From contig NZ_CP109162.1 of assembly GCF_035920445.1 (NCBI RefSeq), positions 1,798,001 to 1,862,000 of the forward strand: DNA of 64,000 nt. Direction: 5' to 3'. The position numbers were made by a program, and so were the translations under genes. The notes under the pieces are model-generated. The model searched no databases. It worked only from the letters and a program-made list of their open reading frames with translations, and was not told the origin of the DNA. Below, in pieces: positions 54,448 to 64,000 of this stretch (position 1 is its first letter; each line of letters begins with the position of its first letter). This DNA comes from Nocardia sp. NBC_01730. GTDB lineage: Bacteria > Actinomycetota > Actinomycetes > Mycobacteriales > Mycobacteriaceae.

Positions 54448-55268
54448 ACGCCAACTTCCCGGTCGCCTATCGCGTAACCCACCGTATCCAGCAGACGACG
54501 GACACCGTGACGTTGCGACTTCGCCCGGTCGACGCCACGTTGCCACCGTTTCTTCCGGGCCAATTCATGATGCTATATGCATTCGGCGTCGGCGAAGTCG
54601 CCATTTCCATCAGCGGCGACCCGAACGACCAGGACGGCACCCTGGAGCACACCATCCGCGCGGTGGGACCGGTCAGCCGGGCACTGCACGACACTCTGCT
54701 GGGCGGCGTGATCGGCGTGCGCGGGCCATTCGGTACCGACTGGGGTCTGGAAACCACGGCGGGCCGAGATCTGATCATCGTGGCGGGCGGCCTCGGGTTG
54801 GCTCCGCTGCGTCCGGTAGTGCTCGCCGCGATGGCGGCGGGAAACCATTTCGGCCGGGTCAGCCTGGTCACCGGCGCCCGCACGCCCTCCGACATGTTGT
54901 TCCGCGACGAACAGGAAAAATGGATGGCCGACGGAGCGCTGGAGGTCCACCAGACCGTCGACCGCCCGACAGCGGGTTGGCGCGGCCGAGTCGGGTTCGT
55001 TACCGAACCTACGGCGCACCTGGCTGTCGCGCCGGACCGTACCACCGCGTTCCTGTGTGGCCCGGAGCCGATGATGCGGTTCTGCGCGGAGACATTGCTC
55101 CGTAAATCCGTGTCGGCCGACGATATTCGAATGTCATTGGAACGCAACATGCAATGCGGTACTGGGCTGTGCGGTCACTGCCAGCTCGGCCCGCTGTTGT
55201 TGTGCCGGGACGGACCGATCGTCGACTACGCGACAGCCGATCCCCTGCTCACGGTAAGGGAGTTGTGA
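54444..55268 (+). CDS. hyhG: Group 3b hydrogenase, FAD/NAD(P)-binding gamma subunit
   Basis: 274 residues of the ferredoxin-NADP reductase type. The FAD part is PPFLPGQFMMLYAFGVGEVA, the NAD(P) part IIVAGGLGLAPLRPVV with FLCGPEPMMRF, and the C-terminal [2Fe-2S] cysteines are MQCGTGLCGHCQLGP and LLLC. It exchanges hydride with NADP(H) and electrons with HyhB. The GTG start overlaps the preceding stop (GTGA). Confidence 0.92.
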   Translation: MNANFPVAYRVTHRIQQTTDTVTLRLRPVDATLPPFLPGQFMMLYAFGVGEVAISISGDPNDQDGTLEHTIRAVGPVSRALHDTLLGGVIGVRGPFGTDWGLETTAGRDLIIVAGGLGLAPLRPVVLAAMAAGNHFGRVSLVTGARTPSDMLFRDEQEKWMADGALEVHQTVDRPTAGWRGRVGFVTEPTAHLAVAPDRTTAFLCGPEPMMRFCAETLLRKSVSADDIRMSLERNMQCGTGLCGHCQLGPLLLCRDGPIVDYATADPLLTVREL

Positions 55269-56044
55269 TGAGTACACCGACATTGGCGGTCTGGAAGTTC
55301 GCGTCGTGCGACGGCTGCCAACTCACCGTGTTGGATTGCGAAGACGAGCTGCTGACGCTTGCGGACCGGATCCGGGTTGTGCACTTCCTCGAGGTCTCCA
55401 GCGCGGTGGTGGCCGGACCGTACGATGTGTCGCTGGTGGAGGGTTCCATCACCACCTCCGACGATCTGCGGCGGATCCGCGAGGTGCGAGAACAGTCCAG
55501 AATCCTGGTGACGATCGGAGCTTGCGCGACACACGGAGGTATTCAGGCACTGCGGAACTTCGCTGACGTCGCCGAATTCACTTCGGTGGTGTACGCCAGT
55601 CCGGAATACATCGACACACTGGCCACCTCCACCCCGATCTCGGCGCATGTGCCGGTGGACTTCGAGCTGCGTGGCTGCCCCATCGACCGCCGCCAACTGC
55701 TCGAGGTGCTGAATGCGTTCCTGGCCGGGCGTGCCCCGGACATCCCGAATACCAGTGTGTGTACCGAGTGCAAACGCCGCGGCCTGACCTGTGTCACGGT
55801 CGCCGAGGGAATCCCGTGTCTGGGGCCGGTCACCCATGCCGGATGCGGTGCGCTGTGCCCGGGCGTGCATCGCGGCTGTTACGGCTGCTTCGGGCCGATG
55901 GCGATGCCGAACCTCCGCGCGCTACTTCCACAGCTGGCCGAAAACGGTATGTCCGACGGCGAAATCAACCGGATTTTCAGCACTTTCGCAGTCAACGCAC
56001 CGGAATTCGCGCAGAGGAACACCGAGCATGAGCCACCGCACTAG
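55268..56044 (+). CDS. hyhS: Group 3b NiFe hydrogenase small subunit
   Basis: 258 residues. The proximal cluster cysteines are in FASCDGCQLTVLDCE, with further cluster ligands in IGACATHGG, ELRGCPIDR, SVCTECKRRGLTC and GIPCLGPVTHAGCGALCPG, GCYGCFGP. It conducts electrons from the active site in HyhL to HyhB. There is no Tat signal, so the enzyme is cytoplasmic. ATG 55268 overlaps the hyhG stop (TGATG). Confidence 0.93.
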   Translation: MSTPTLAVWKFASCDGCQLTVLDCEDELLTLADRIRVVHFLEVSSAVVAGPYDVSLVEGSITTSDDLRRIREVREQSRILVTIGACATHGGIQALRNFADVAEFTSVVYASPEYIDTLATSTPISAHVPVDFELRGCPIDRRQLLEVLNAFLAGRAPDIPNTSVCTECKRRGLTCVTVAEGIPCLGPVTHAGCGALCPGVHRGCYGCFGPMAMPNLRALLPQLAENGMSDGEINRIFSTFAVNAPEFAQRNTEHEPPH

Positions 56045-57320
56045 GCAACTCAGGGTCAGTTCACTGGCCAGGGTGGAGGGTGAGGGCGCGCTACGCGTTG
56101 TCGTCCGAGACGGCGAGGTCGAGGCAGCGGAGCTGAACATCTACGAGCCGCCCCGGTTCTTCGAAGCATTCCTGCGCGGCCGCGCCTACACCGAGCCACC
56201 GGACATCACCGCACGGATCTGCGGGATCTGCCCCGTGGCTTACCAGACCAGCGCCTGCAACGCGCTGGAACAGGCGTGCGGGGTGGAACTCGATCCACAG
56301 CTCGCCGCATTGCGCAGACTCTTGTACTGCGGAGAATGGATCTCGAGCCACGCCCTGCATATCTATTTGCTGCACGTGCCCGATTTCCTCGGCTACCCGG
56401 ATGCGATCACCCTGGCCCGCGACCACCGCCACATCGTCGAAAAGGGTCTGGCACTGAAGAAATCAGGCAACGCGCTGCTCGAGTTCATCGGCGGCCGCGC
56501 CATCCATCCGGTCAACGTCCGGGTCGGCGGCTTCTACTCAGTGCCGAGGCCCGCCGAGCTTGCACCGCTGACCGAACAACTGCACCGCGCCCTCGACTAC
56601 GCGACAGAGACCGCCGGGTGGGTGGCGGGATTCGAGTTCCCCGAGCTGGAACTGACCCACGACCTGCTGGCCGCATCCGACCTCCACCGATATCCGATCG
56701 ACCGCGGCGATATCCGTACCAGTACCGGCGCTACCTTCCCAGCCGCGGAATTCCCCGCGCATGTCGTCGAGCACCAGGTACCGCACTCCACCGCGCTGCA
56801 CGCCCAGCTCGACGGCCATCGATACCTCACCGGACCACTCGCGCGATACTCGCTGAACTCCCAACTCCTGTCGCCGACGGCACGGCAAGTCGCCAGCGCG
56901 GCCGGCCTCGGTTCGGAGTGCCGCAATCCCTTCCGCAGCATCGTCGTTCGCGCGGTCGAGGTGGTCTACGCGATCGACGAGGCGTTGCGGCTGATCGACG
57001 AATACCAGCATCCACAACGCCCGGCAGTGCCGGTGACGCCGGCCGCGGGCGTCGGACACGGAGTCAGCGAGGCACCACGCGGATTGCTCTATCACCGATA
57101 CGAGCTGGATGCCAACGGCATCATTCTCGACGCCACCATCGTGCCGCCGACCTCGCAGAACCAGCCCGCCATCGAAGACGACCTCCGACAGGTTGTCTCG
57201 GCGAACCCGGATCTCGACGATGCCGCGCTCACCTCGCTGTGCGAACGCACCATCCGCAACTACGATCCCTGCATCTCCTGTTCCGCTCATTTCCTCGATG
57301 TGGAGAGGGTGCGACTGTGA
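56028..57320 (+). CDS. hyhL: Group 3b NiFe hydrogenase large (catalytic) subunit
   Basis: 430 residues. The four cysteines that hold the NiFe centre are in the L1 motif RICGICPVAYQ and the L2 motif NYDPCISCSAHF. The product ends FLDVERVRL just after the L2 histidine, the short tail that a maturation protease normally removes. Start ATG 56028 overlaps hyhS by 17 bases. The enzyme interconverts H2 with protons and electrons. In mycobacteria the related Hyh enzyme is induced by hypoxia and vents reductant as H2 under fermentation. Confidence 0.95.
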   Translation: MSHRTRQLRVSSLARVEGEGALRVVVRDGEVEAAELNIYEPPRFFEAFLRGRAYTEPPDITARICGICPVAYQTSACNALEQACGVELDPQLAALRRLLYCGEWISSHALHIYLLHVPDFLGYPDAITLARDHRHIVEKGLALKKSGNALLEFIGGRAIHPVNVRVGGFYSVPRPAELAPLTEQLHRALDYATETAGWVAGFEFPELELTHDLLAASDLHRYPIDRGDIRTSTGATFPAAEFPAHVVEHQVPHSTALHAQLDGHRYLTGPLARYSLNSQLLSPTARQVASAAGLGSECRNPFRSIVVRAVEVVYAIDEALRLIDEYQHPQRPAVPVTPAAGVGHGVSEAPRGLLYHRYELDANGIILDATIVPPTSQNQPAIEDDLRQVVSANPDLDDAALTSLCERTIRNYDPCISCSAHFLDVERVRL

Positions 57321-57802
57321 CTCCGCCGCACCGCAGCGCCGTGGTCATCGGCCTAGGGAATCAGTACCGCGGCGACGACGCTGTCGGTCCGACGGTGGTG
57401 TCGGAACTCCAGCGCTACCGGCTGCCCAACGTGGAGCTGACCCTCTGCGACGGCGAACCCGTCGGTCTACTCGAGGCATGGAGTGGTGTCGATCTCGCGA
57501 TCCTGGTGGATGCCGTCTTGTGTGAACCATCCGATCCGGGGCGCATCTGGCTCTCGACTATGGACAACCTGCATGGGGTGACCCACAGCGCGAGTTCGCA
57601 TACCCTCGGTGTCCCCGAAGCGCTTCTTTTAGGCCGCGCGCTCGACCGCATCCCAGGCAAATTGATCGTCGTCGCTGTCGAAGCCGCCAACCTCGATCTC
57701 GGCCTGGGTTTGTCCGCTCCGGTCGCAGCCGCCGTACCGCGAGTTGTCGAAACCGTCCTGGACGAGTTGGCTGCCACGAAGACCGACTCGATCCGGCCAT
57801 AG
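57317..57802 (+). CDS. Hydrogenase maturation protease
   Basis: 161 residues of the HycI/HyaD endopeptidase family. The metal-binding motif GLGNQYRGDDAVGP is near the N-terminus, followed by LLEAWSGVDLAILVDAVLCE and ASSHTLGVPEALLLG with the conserved His. It should clip the C-terminal tail of HyhL after the DPCxxCxxH motif. GTG 57317 overlaps the hyhL stop. HypA-F genes, which build the NiFe site, are not in this window. Confidence 0.9.
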   Translation: MTPPHRSAVVIGLGNQYRGDDAVGPTVVSELQRYRLPNVELTLCDGEPVGLLEAWSGVDLAILVDAVLCEPSDPGRIWLSTMDNLHGVTHSASSHTLGVPEALLLGRALDRIPGKLIVVAVEAANLDLGLGLSAPVAAAVPRVVETVLDELAATKTDSIRP

Positions 57803-58045
57803 CCACCCGGTAATCGACGTGATCCATCACGGCATCAACCGCACCGCATACCGGGTGCGCCAGATGGGTCCGGCCACCTGCTATTGGTCGGCGGCCCGAG
57901 AACATAGTCGGGCCTGGACGACAGGCACTCGTCGAACATCTGCCTTGCTGTCGAAGCATCGCCGAATTCGAGTCGAATGCCATCGAGATCGGAGAGTCGG
58001 GCACCGCCATCGGCCCAAGACCCGGCGGGCCGCGCCAGCGGTCGC
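57803..58045. other. Gap between convergent genes
   Basis: 243 bases between the maturation protease and the PEP synthase stop. No gene recognised. Confidence 0.4.
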
Positions 58046-60415
58046 TTACGACCGATGCAATCGGGTCAGGGAAGCGTCCAAAAGGATTCGCTGCTCGGCG
58101 GCGGCGACAGCGCGGCGAACATGCGATGCAGCGTCGGGGTTCACGGAAATCGAGGTGATGCCCATGCCTACGAGGCTCGCGGCGTATCCGGGGCGGGTCG
58201 AGGGCGCCTGGCCGCACAGCGATGACGTGAGGTCGTGGTCGCGGGCGATGCCCACGATGCGGGCAATCGCATCGAGCACGGCCGGGTCCGACTCGTCGAA
58301 CACTTCCGCGCACGGCTGTGAGTCACGGTCGACACCGAGCACGAGCTGGGTGAGGTCGTTGCTGCCGATGGACACGCCGTCGATGCCGAGGCCGGCGTAC
58401 TCGGGGAGCCAGTACACCACCGACGGGACCTCAGCCATCACCCACCGGTGCAGTCCACGGCTGTGCCCGAGCGGGCTCGCGTCGATGAGATCCAGGCACT
58501 GCCCCAGCTCCCACCGGGTGCGGACGAACGGGAGCATCAGATGGATATTCGGGTTCAGTTCGCGTGCTCGGGCCAATGCCGCGAGTTCCAGGGCGAACAT
58601 GTCGGGTTCGTGGATGTAGCGAAAGCAGCCCCGGTAGCCGATCATCGGGTTGTCCTCCACCGGCTCGTAGTCCGCTCCACCCGTCAATCCACGGAACTCA
58701 TTGCTGCGCAAGTCGGTTGTCCGATAGATCACCGGCCGCGGCGCAAACGCCGCGGCAATGCGCTGCACCGATTCCGACATCGCGGTGACGAAGTGTTCCT
58801 GTTCGCCCCGGGCGATCAGGTCGCGCGGGTGCCGCCCGCCGAGCGCCTGCGTCAGCATGAATTCCGCCCGCAGCAGCCCGACCCCGTCCACGTTCTGGGC
58901 CGCAACGGATTCGGCGGCATCCGGCATCGCCAGATTGACGTAGATCTTCGTTGCCGTGACGACCGGCGGCTCAGCTTCGGCAAGGTGCGGCTCTGCCACC
59001 TGGACAGGCTGCGCCAGCGGGTGGCTGCCGGAGAACACCCGGCCCACTCCCCCGTCGACTGTGACAATCTGGCCATCGACGAGACTCGTTGTGGCAGTGC
59101 GTGCCCCGACGACGCAAGGTACACCGAGTTCACGCGCGACGATGGCAGCGTGGCAGGTGGTGCCACCACTGTCGGTGACCAGCGCGGCGGCCCTGCGGAT
59201 CGTCGGAACCCAGTCCGGCGTGGTCATCGCGGCAACCAAGACCTCACCGTCGCGCAGGCGGGATCCCTCGGCCGGACGCGACAGGATGCGCACCGCTCCA
59301 CTGGCGATACCAGGCGAGGCGGCCAGCCCCGCCGCCAGCTGCACACCCGCCGGGACCGTCGTAGTGGCAGCCGCGGGCCGGTCGATCGTGGTGATCGGGC
59401 GCGCCTGCACCAGCCAGATCCGGCCACCGTCATCGATGACCCACTCCACGTCCTGCGGTCTGCCGTAATGTTTCTCCCCGGCGATCGCCAGCCGGGCGAT
59501 GGCTTGTAGCTCGTCGTCCGTGAGGACCGGGCGATCTTGCCCTGCTCCGGCGAGTGCGATCGACCGATCGCCCCCGCTGTCCCCGCTGTCCCCGCGGACG
59601 ATCTCGAATGCCTGACTGCCCCGGTGCGCCTGCAGAATCCGGAGATCATCCTTGGCCAGCACATAGTGGTCCGGTTCGACCGCACCAGAGACTACGACCT
59701 CGCCTTGCCCACGCGCCGCCTCGATCACCACCCGGTCCCGCTCACCCGTGCTCGGGTCGGCGGTGAACGCCACGCCGCTTCGTTCGGCGGCCAGCATGAT
59801 CTGCACCGCCACCGCCATCGCGGGCTCACCGGCGAAACTCCGCTCAGCCCGGTAAGTCTCGGCCCTCGGGCTGAACAGCGAGGCCCAACAGCGCTGTACC
59901 GCGTCGAGCAACGCGGCGGGACCGGAGATATTCGTGAACGTCGCGTTCATACCCGCGAACGACGCCGATGCGCTGTCCTCGCCGGTCGCCGACGACCGGA
60001 CCGCGACCACGGCCTCGGCGGTGTCGGTACCGAGTCGCTGATAGGCCAGCGTGATCCGGTCCGCGAGATCGGGCGGCATGCCCGCCTTGGCCACCAGCGC
60101 ACGCAGTTGCTCGCAGTGCCGCGCGAGTGCTTGGTCGTCACCGATCGAGGCCAGCGCCCGGCGATGCTCGGCGGCCAGCTCGTCCGCGACTCCACCGCGA
60201 CGCATCGCATCCAGATAGCCGTCGCGGAGAATGACGAAACCGGCGGGCACGGGTAGCCCGGCCGCTGTGAGCTCACCGAGATTGGCGCCCTTGCCGCCCG
60301 CCTCGACTTCGTCCGACAGCCGGATGGCGGAAAGGTCGCGGACAACCTCTCCGCTTCGCGCCACATCCTGCGATGCAGTGTTCATGGGTTGCTCGGGCGG
60401 CTCCGCTGTGTCCAT
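58046..60415 (-). CDS. ppsA: Phosphoenolpyruvate synthase
   Basis: 789 residues from ATG 60415. The N-terminal ATP-grasp domain has GGKGANLGELTAAGLPVPAG, VAVRSSATGEDSASASFAG and DVEWVIDDGGRIWLVQARPI. The swivelling phosphohistidine domain has DSGGTTCHAAIVARELGVPC. The C-terminal PEP/pyruvate domain has LLRAEFMLTQALGG, DNPMIGYRG and VSIGSNDLTQLVLGVDRD. It converts pyruvate, ATP and water to PEP, AMP and phosphate, the entry step to gluconeogenesis from lipid- or amino-acid-derived pyruvate. ATG 60385 is an alternative start. An extension to 60481 is unlikely because a DosR-like box lies just upstream at 60496-60509. Confidence 0.92.
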   Translation of the reverse strand: MDTAEPPEQPMNTASQDVARSGEVVRDLSAIRLSDEVEAGGKGANLGELTAAGLPVPAGFVILRDGYLDAMRRGGVADELAAEHRRALASIGDDQALARHCEQLRALVAKAGMPPDLADRITLAYQRLGTDTAEAVVAVRSSATGEDSASASFAGMNATFTNISGPAALLDAVQRCWASLFSPRAETYRAERSFAGEPAMAVAVQIMLAAERSGVAFTADPSTGERDRVVIEAARGQGEVVVSGAVEPDHYVLAKDDLRILQAHRGSQAFEIVRGDSGDSGGDRSIALAGAGQDRPVLTDDELQAIARLAIAGEKHYGRPQDVEWVIDDGGRIWLVQARPITTIDRPAAATTTVPAGVQLAAGLAASPGIASGAVRILSRPAEGSRLRDGEVLVAAMTTPDWVPTIRRAAALVTDSGGTTCHAAIVARELGVPCVVGARTATTSLVDGQIVTVDGGVGRVFSGSHPLAQPVQVAEPHLAEAEPPVVTATKIYVNLAMPDAAESVAAQNVDGVGLLRAEFMLTQALGGRHPRDLIARGEQEHFVTAMSESVQRIAAAFAPRPVIYRTTDLRSNEFRGLTGGADYEPVEDNPMIGYRGCFRYIHEPDMFALELAALARARELNPNIHLMLPFVRTRWELGQCLDLIDASPLGHSRGLHRWVMAEVPSVVYWLPEYAGLGIDGVSIGSNDLTQLVLGVDRDSQPCAEVFDESDPAVLDAIARIVGIARDHDLTSSLCGQAPSTRPGYAASLVGMGITSISVNPDAASHVRRAVAAAEQRILLDASLTRLHRS

Positions 60416-60495
60416 GGGTCGACTATGGTTCGCCCGGCCACCGCGGATCCAGAGGCCAACGCCTATGGATGACGGGCACACCGTCCGTCACCGCA

Positions 60496-60509
60496 GGGAC
60501 CAATGGCCC
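60496..60509. promoter_or_regulatory. DosR-like box upstream of ppsA
   Basis: GGGACCAATGGCCC, the best-preserved site in the window, inside the longer repeat AGGGACCAATGGCCCT. It lies about 80 bases before ATG 60415, in the 375-base gap shared with the divergent ctpF-like gene. Confidence 0.65.
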
Positions 60510-60790
60510 TGCACAGCGAACATGGGTTCCGAACTGACGAAAGTCACCGATCGTTTCTCATTTCGGCTCTGTCCGCGGCAGTTTTCCGGGCTCTAACGTC
60601 GATTCTCGTAGTCATCGCGAACGAGAACCCGCGTCGAGAGGGACGGACATGCACGCCCTGGTTGCCGATAAATCCATGTTCGGCCGCACGGGCGCGGTCG
60701 GCAGGCAGACTGCGGCGGGGTGTCACACCGTCGACTGGATCCGCATAGCCACTGCCGAGCTATCCGATCCCTGCCAGGTGTGATGTAGCC

Positions 60791-63610
60791 GTGACAGAAA
60801 CGCGATCCGCGGATGACACGGCGTTCGAGGCGGCAGTTGTCGATCCGACCGAGCATCTGGATCTGCTCCTTCGTGATCTCCGCAGCGCCAGATCCGGGCT
60901 GTCCACCCGAGAAGCGCAGCGCCGCCTGCTCCACCTGGGCCCCAACGCGCTGCGTCGCCGCGGCGGTGTCCGCTGGCCGAAGGAACTGGCGCAACAGTTC
61001 ACACATCCTCTGGCGTTGCTGCTCTGGGCGGCCGCCGGGTTGGCTTGGTCGGTGGGCATCGCACCCATCGCGATCGCGATTCTGGTCGTGATCGTGATCA
61101 ACGCAATATTCGCCTTCGTGCAAGAGCGGCACGCCGAACATGCCGTCGAAGTGCTGGCGGGCTTCATTCCCTTGCGCGCGAATGTCATTCGGGACGGACA
61201 GCCGCACACGATCGATGCCGGCGACCTTGTGCCCGGAGACGTCCTGGTCATCGCGGAAGGCGATCGGATCTCGGCGGATGCCCGGCTGCTCGACGGTGGC
61301 ATCGAGGTCGACATGTCGACCCTCAACGGGGAGTCGATGCCCGCCTACCGGTCCGCCGACCTCATCGATACGCAAGTGCCGTTGCTTCGGGCCCGCGATG
61401 TCGTGTTCAGCGGCACCACCTGCACGGAGGGCACCGCCCGGGCAGTGGTGTTCGCCACCGGAATGCGGACCGAACTCGGGCGAATCGCCTCACTGTCGGA
61501 GCGCGTGGAGCGCGACGAGAGCCCGCTGGAGACACAGGTCCGTCGTGTCGCCTGGCTGATCGCACTGATCTCGGTCGTGCTCGGCGCCGCATTCATCCCG
61601 TTGGCTACGCTCGGTGCCGGACTGTCATTCCTCAACGCGGTGATCTTCGCGGTCGGTCTGCTGGTCGGCAACGTGCCGGAAGGACTGCTACCGGTCATCA
61701 CCTTGGCCCTGGCCATCGGGGTGCGCAAGATGGCCGAGCAGGGCGCGGTAATCAAGCGCCTGAGCGCTGTGGAGACGCTCGGTTCCACCGACGTGATCTG
61801 CACCGACAAGACGGGCACACTGACCGAGAATCACATGCGCGTCACTGCCATCCACACAGCGGCCGGTCACATCGACCTCACCGGCGCCAGTCGGGTCGAT
61901 AGACAGAGCGAGCCGGCCTCGGCTCGACTGACCGCCGCCATGGCAGCGTGCAATAACGCCCAGATCGATCGCGACGGCGGGGCCACCGGCGACCCGACCG
62001 AAGTCGCTGTCCTGGCGGCGGCGATCGCCCTCGGCGCAACCCTGGACACCGCGGATCGACAGCGGTCGCGGCGCAAGCAGTTTTCCTTCGATCCGATACG
62101 CAAACGCATGTCGACCGTCGATGAGAGCGGCGGGCGGCGGTGGGTGCACACCAAGGGTGCGCCGGAATCCGTGCTGCCGCTGTGCGTGGCCGAAATGGGT
62201 GCCGACGGTACCGACAGCCCGCTGACACCGGCACGGCGAAACGAAGTGGCCGAACTAGTGGATGCTCAGGCGGCCAATGGTTTACGTGTGCTGGCGGCGG
62301 CGGACCGCCGCCTCGCGCCGAACCAGGCCATGCCGGAATCCGGCGCGGCCGCCGAACAGAGCCTGACCCTGCTCGGCTTGGTGGCGATGGTGGATCCACC
62401 GCGGACCGAGGTGCCTGACGCCGTCGCGCAATGTCATGGCGCAGGCATCCGGATCATCGTCATCACCGGCGACCACGGCCTGACCGCCGCAGCCATCGCA
62501 CGCCAGGTCGGAATCGTCCGTGGCGAGCCGACCATCGTCACCGGCGACGAACTCGACCGGATGAGCGAGCCGGAACTGGATGAATTGCTATGCGAGCCAG
62601 CTGAATTGATCTTCGCACGCTCATCACCCGAGGCGAAGTTACGGATCGCCGACGCACTGCGTGGGACGGGGCATGTGGTCGCGATGACCGGAGACGGCGC
62701 CAACGACGCCCCCGCGCTGCGCCGAGCCGATATCGGGATCGCGATGGGCCGCTCAGGCACCGATGTCGCACGGGAAGCCGCCACGATGGTGCTCACCGAC
62801 GACAACTTCGCCAGCATCGCCGCCGCCGTCAACGCCGGACGGCGTGTCTACGACAACATCCGTAAGTTCATTTTCTACATCTTCGCGCACGCCACCCCCG
62901 AGATCGCGCCGCTGCTGGTGTTCGCACTCTCCGGCGGCGCCGTGCCGCTTCCGCTGACCGTCATGCAGTTGCTCGCGATCGATGTCGGTACCGAGACACT
63001 GCCTGCTCTCGCGCTCGGCCGCGAACCGGCCGAGCCAGGTCTGATGCAACGGCCGCCCCGCAAACGGAACGAATCGGTGATCCAGCCTGCGATGCTGTTG
63101 CGTGCCTGGCTGTTTCTCGGAGTCATTTGCGCGGCACTCGCCATGACCGGCTTCTTCGCCGTGCTCTTGGCCGCCGGGTGGCACCCCGGTGACCCAACCG
63201 GAGCAGGCACGCCGTTGCATCACGCCTACCTACAGGCGACCACCATGACATTCGTCGGTATCGTCGCCGGCCAGGTCGGCACCGCATTCGCCGCCCGCAC
63301 CGAACGCGTCGCACTGCGCACGGTAGGTGTGTTCTCGAATCCATTGCTGCTGTGGGGCATCGCGTTCGAGATCGCCTTGACAGCGGTGATCGTCCATTTT
63401 CCGCCGATCCAGGATCTACTCGGCACCGCGGCCCTCGAACCATGGATGCTGGCCATCGTGGCACCATTCCCCCTCATCGTCTGGGGCGCAGACGAACTGC
63501 GGCGACTGCTCGTGCGGCGACTTTCAGCCACCGAGGCCGAAGCCCCTCAGCATGTGCCCATTCGACATCTGGCAGCCGTTGCCGACGGCACTGTCGACCA
63601 CACAGATTGA
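60791..63610 (+). CDS. ctpF: CtpF-like P2-type cation ATPase
   Basis: 939 residues. Cation_ATPase_N region (about 15-90), E1-E2 core with LNGES (178-182, in place of TGES), the membrane motif [13 protein letters not shown] (294-306), phosphorylated Asp339 in CTDKTGT, ATP-site KGAPE and hinge [11 protein letters not shown], then a C-terminal group of helices. PEGL is the signature of P2 pumps (Ca2+, Na+/K+, Mg2+). CtpF (Rv1997) of M. tuberculosis is DosR-induced and implicated in calcium export; this gene has a similar length and context. GTG 60791 has only a weak ribosome site. It is divergent from ppsA. Confidence 0.9.
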   Translation: MTETRSADDTAFEAAVVDPTEHLDLLLRDLRSARSGLSTREAQRRLLHLGPNALRRRGGVRWPKELAQQFTHPLALLLWAAAGLAWSVGIAPIAIAILVVIVINAIFAFVQERHAEHAVEVLAGFIPLRANVIRDGQPHTIDAGDLVPGDVLVIAEGDRISADARLLDGGIEVDMSTLNGESMPAYRSADLIDTQVPLLRARDVVFSGTTCTEGTARAVVFATGMRTELGRIASLSERVERDESPLETQVRRVAWLIALISVVLGAAFIPLATLGAGLSFLNAVIFAVGLLVGNVPEGLLPVITLALAIGVRKMAEQGAVIKRLSAVETLGSTDVICTDKTGTLTENHMRVTAIHTAAGHIDLTGASRVDRQSEPASARLTAAMAACNNAQIDRDGGATGDPTEVAVLAAAIALGATLDTADRQRSRRKQFSFDPIRKRMSTVDESGGRRWVHTKGAPESVLPLCVAEMGADGTDSPLTPARRNEVAELVDAQAANGLRVLAAADRRLAPNQAMPESGAAAEQSLTLLGLVAMVDPPRTEVPDAVAQCHGAGIRIIVITGDHGLTAAAIARQVGIVRGEPTIVTGDELDRMSEPELDELLCEPAELIFARSSPEAKLRIADALRGTGHVVAMTGDGANDAPALRRADIGIAMGRSGTDVAREAATMVLTDDNFASIAAAVNAGRRVYDNIRKFIFYIFAHATPEIAPLLVFALSGGAVPLPLTVMQLLAIDVGTETLPALALGREPAEPGLMQRPPRKRNESVIQPAMLLRAWLFLGVICAALAMTGFFAVLLAAGWHPGDPTGAGTPLHHAYLQATTMTFVGIVAGQVGTAFAARTERVALRTVGVFSNPLLLWGIAFEIALTAVIVHFPPIQDLLGTAALEPWMLAIVAPFPLIVWGADELRRLLVRRLSATEAEAPQHVPIRHLAAVADGTVDHTD

Positions 63611-64000
63611 AAGTTTCGACGGCCAGGAGCCAGTCGTATCACCTGACCATCACCGAAACAGATCCTTGACCGTCCTCGAACTGCAGCACCATGTGATACG
63701 CGCGGACGATCCGGGCAACGGCATCCCAGAAGGAACGCGCGAGGAATGCACAGCAGTAGGACCCGATCGCGGGAAAGCGAGCCGGTCACACAACGGACGC
63801 CGCAGGTGAAGGCGAACGCCTCGGCGAAGCCGACGGCATCGTCGCGGGGTGTCCCCGGTACCACAGCACTGCATCGTCGTCGATTGACAGCGACCCTACC
63901 GCACCTCTGGGGGGTGATGCGGTGATGACAAGCAACGTGCCCGCTCATGGCCAGATGCCTGATGGTTCGGCGTTCGGGCTGATGGACCGGTAGAGTTCGG
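63611..64000. other. Right end of the window
   Basis: 390 bases with no recognised family. A 22-codon frame near 63922-63990 (MTSNVPAHGQMPDGSAFGLM) follows CTGGGGGGTG and a TTGACA-like hexamer, but is too short to support as a gene. Confidence 0.3.

Noticed and set aside
63922..63990. 22-codon peptide gene near the right edge
   Set aside because: Too short and without family support; the TTGACA-like hexamer alone is weak evidence.

Overview
High-GC actinobacterial DNA. Codon use, frequent GTG starts, GTGA/ATGA gene overlaps and gene content point to Mycobacteriales, most likely a Nocardia-like genome. This is an inference from protein families; there is no rRNA or other taxonomic marker in the window.

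West part (about 1-24,000) is a worn accessory region. It holds a truncated thioesterase joined to a moaA tail, a molybdopterin oxidoreductase with two frame breaks, a frame-broken crotonase, a Tat-exported cholesterol-oxidase-type flavoenzyme, and an IS3 element whose transposase is spoiled by a scrap of another IS. Next come scraps of IS110, IS5 and a Sir2 gene, an intact two-gene terpene unit (prenyl diphosphate synthase plus terpene synthase), and an acetyltransferase with an internal deletion. Further on are a six-repeat lectin/propeller-like protein, a TetR/aldo-keto-reductase/DUF998/reductase cluster ending in a deleted second reductase, a CBS-BON protein, and an unusual alanine-core coiled-coil protein next to a DUF3467 gene. 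MFS and integrase scraps mark the end of this part.

East part (about 24,000-63,600) is largely intact and looks like a DosR/DevR-type dormancy island. It contains three tandem universal stress proteins, two Acg-type nitroreductases, a HAD/trehalose-phosphatase/GH65 fusion, a WS/DGAT triacylglycerol synthase, a DUF1918 protein and a phosphoribosyltransferase-hydrolase fusion. It also has an Rv1733c-like membrane protein, a SHOCT protein, a P-type ATPase fused to hemerythrin, a flavodoxin/DUF302 pair, an Rv2004c-like kinase, the DevS haem sensor kinase, a group 3b NiFe hydrogenase operon with its protease, a PEP synthase, and a CtpF-like cation ATPase. An ABC exporter lies within the island. 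Thirteen intergenic sites share a 5-4-5 palindromic pattern (GGGAC-N4-GKCCC-like) that matches the core of the DosR box, and most lie just upstream of these genes.

Read together, the eastern genes suit survival under hypoxia or slow growth: sensing O2/NO/redox (DevS), storing carbon as lipid and trehalose-type sugars (DGAT, GH65), recycling reductant through hydrogenase, feeding gluconeogenesis (PEP synthase), moving ions (two P-type ATPases) and protecting proteins (USPs). The response regulator partner of DevS is reduced here to its DNA-binding tail, so an intact DevR must lie elsewhere if the circuit works. No tRNA, rRNA or CRISPR was recognised.
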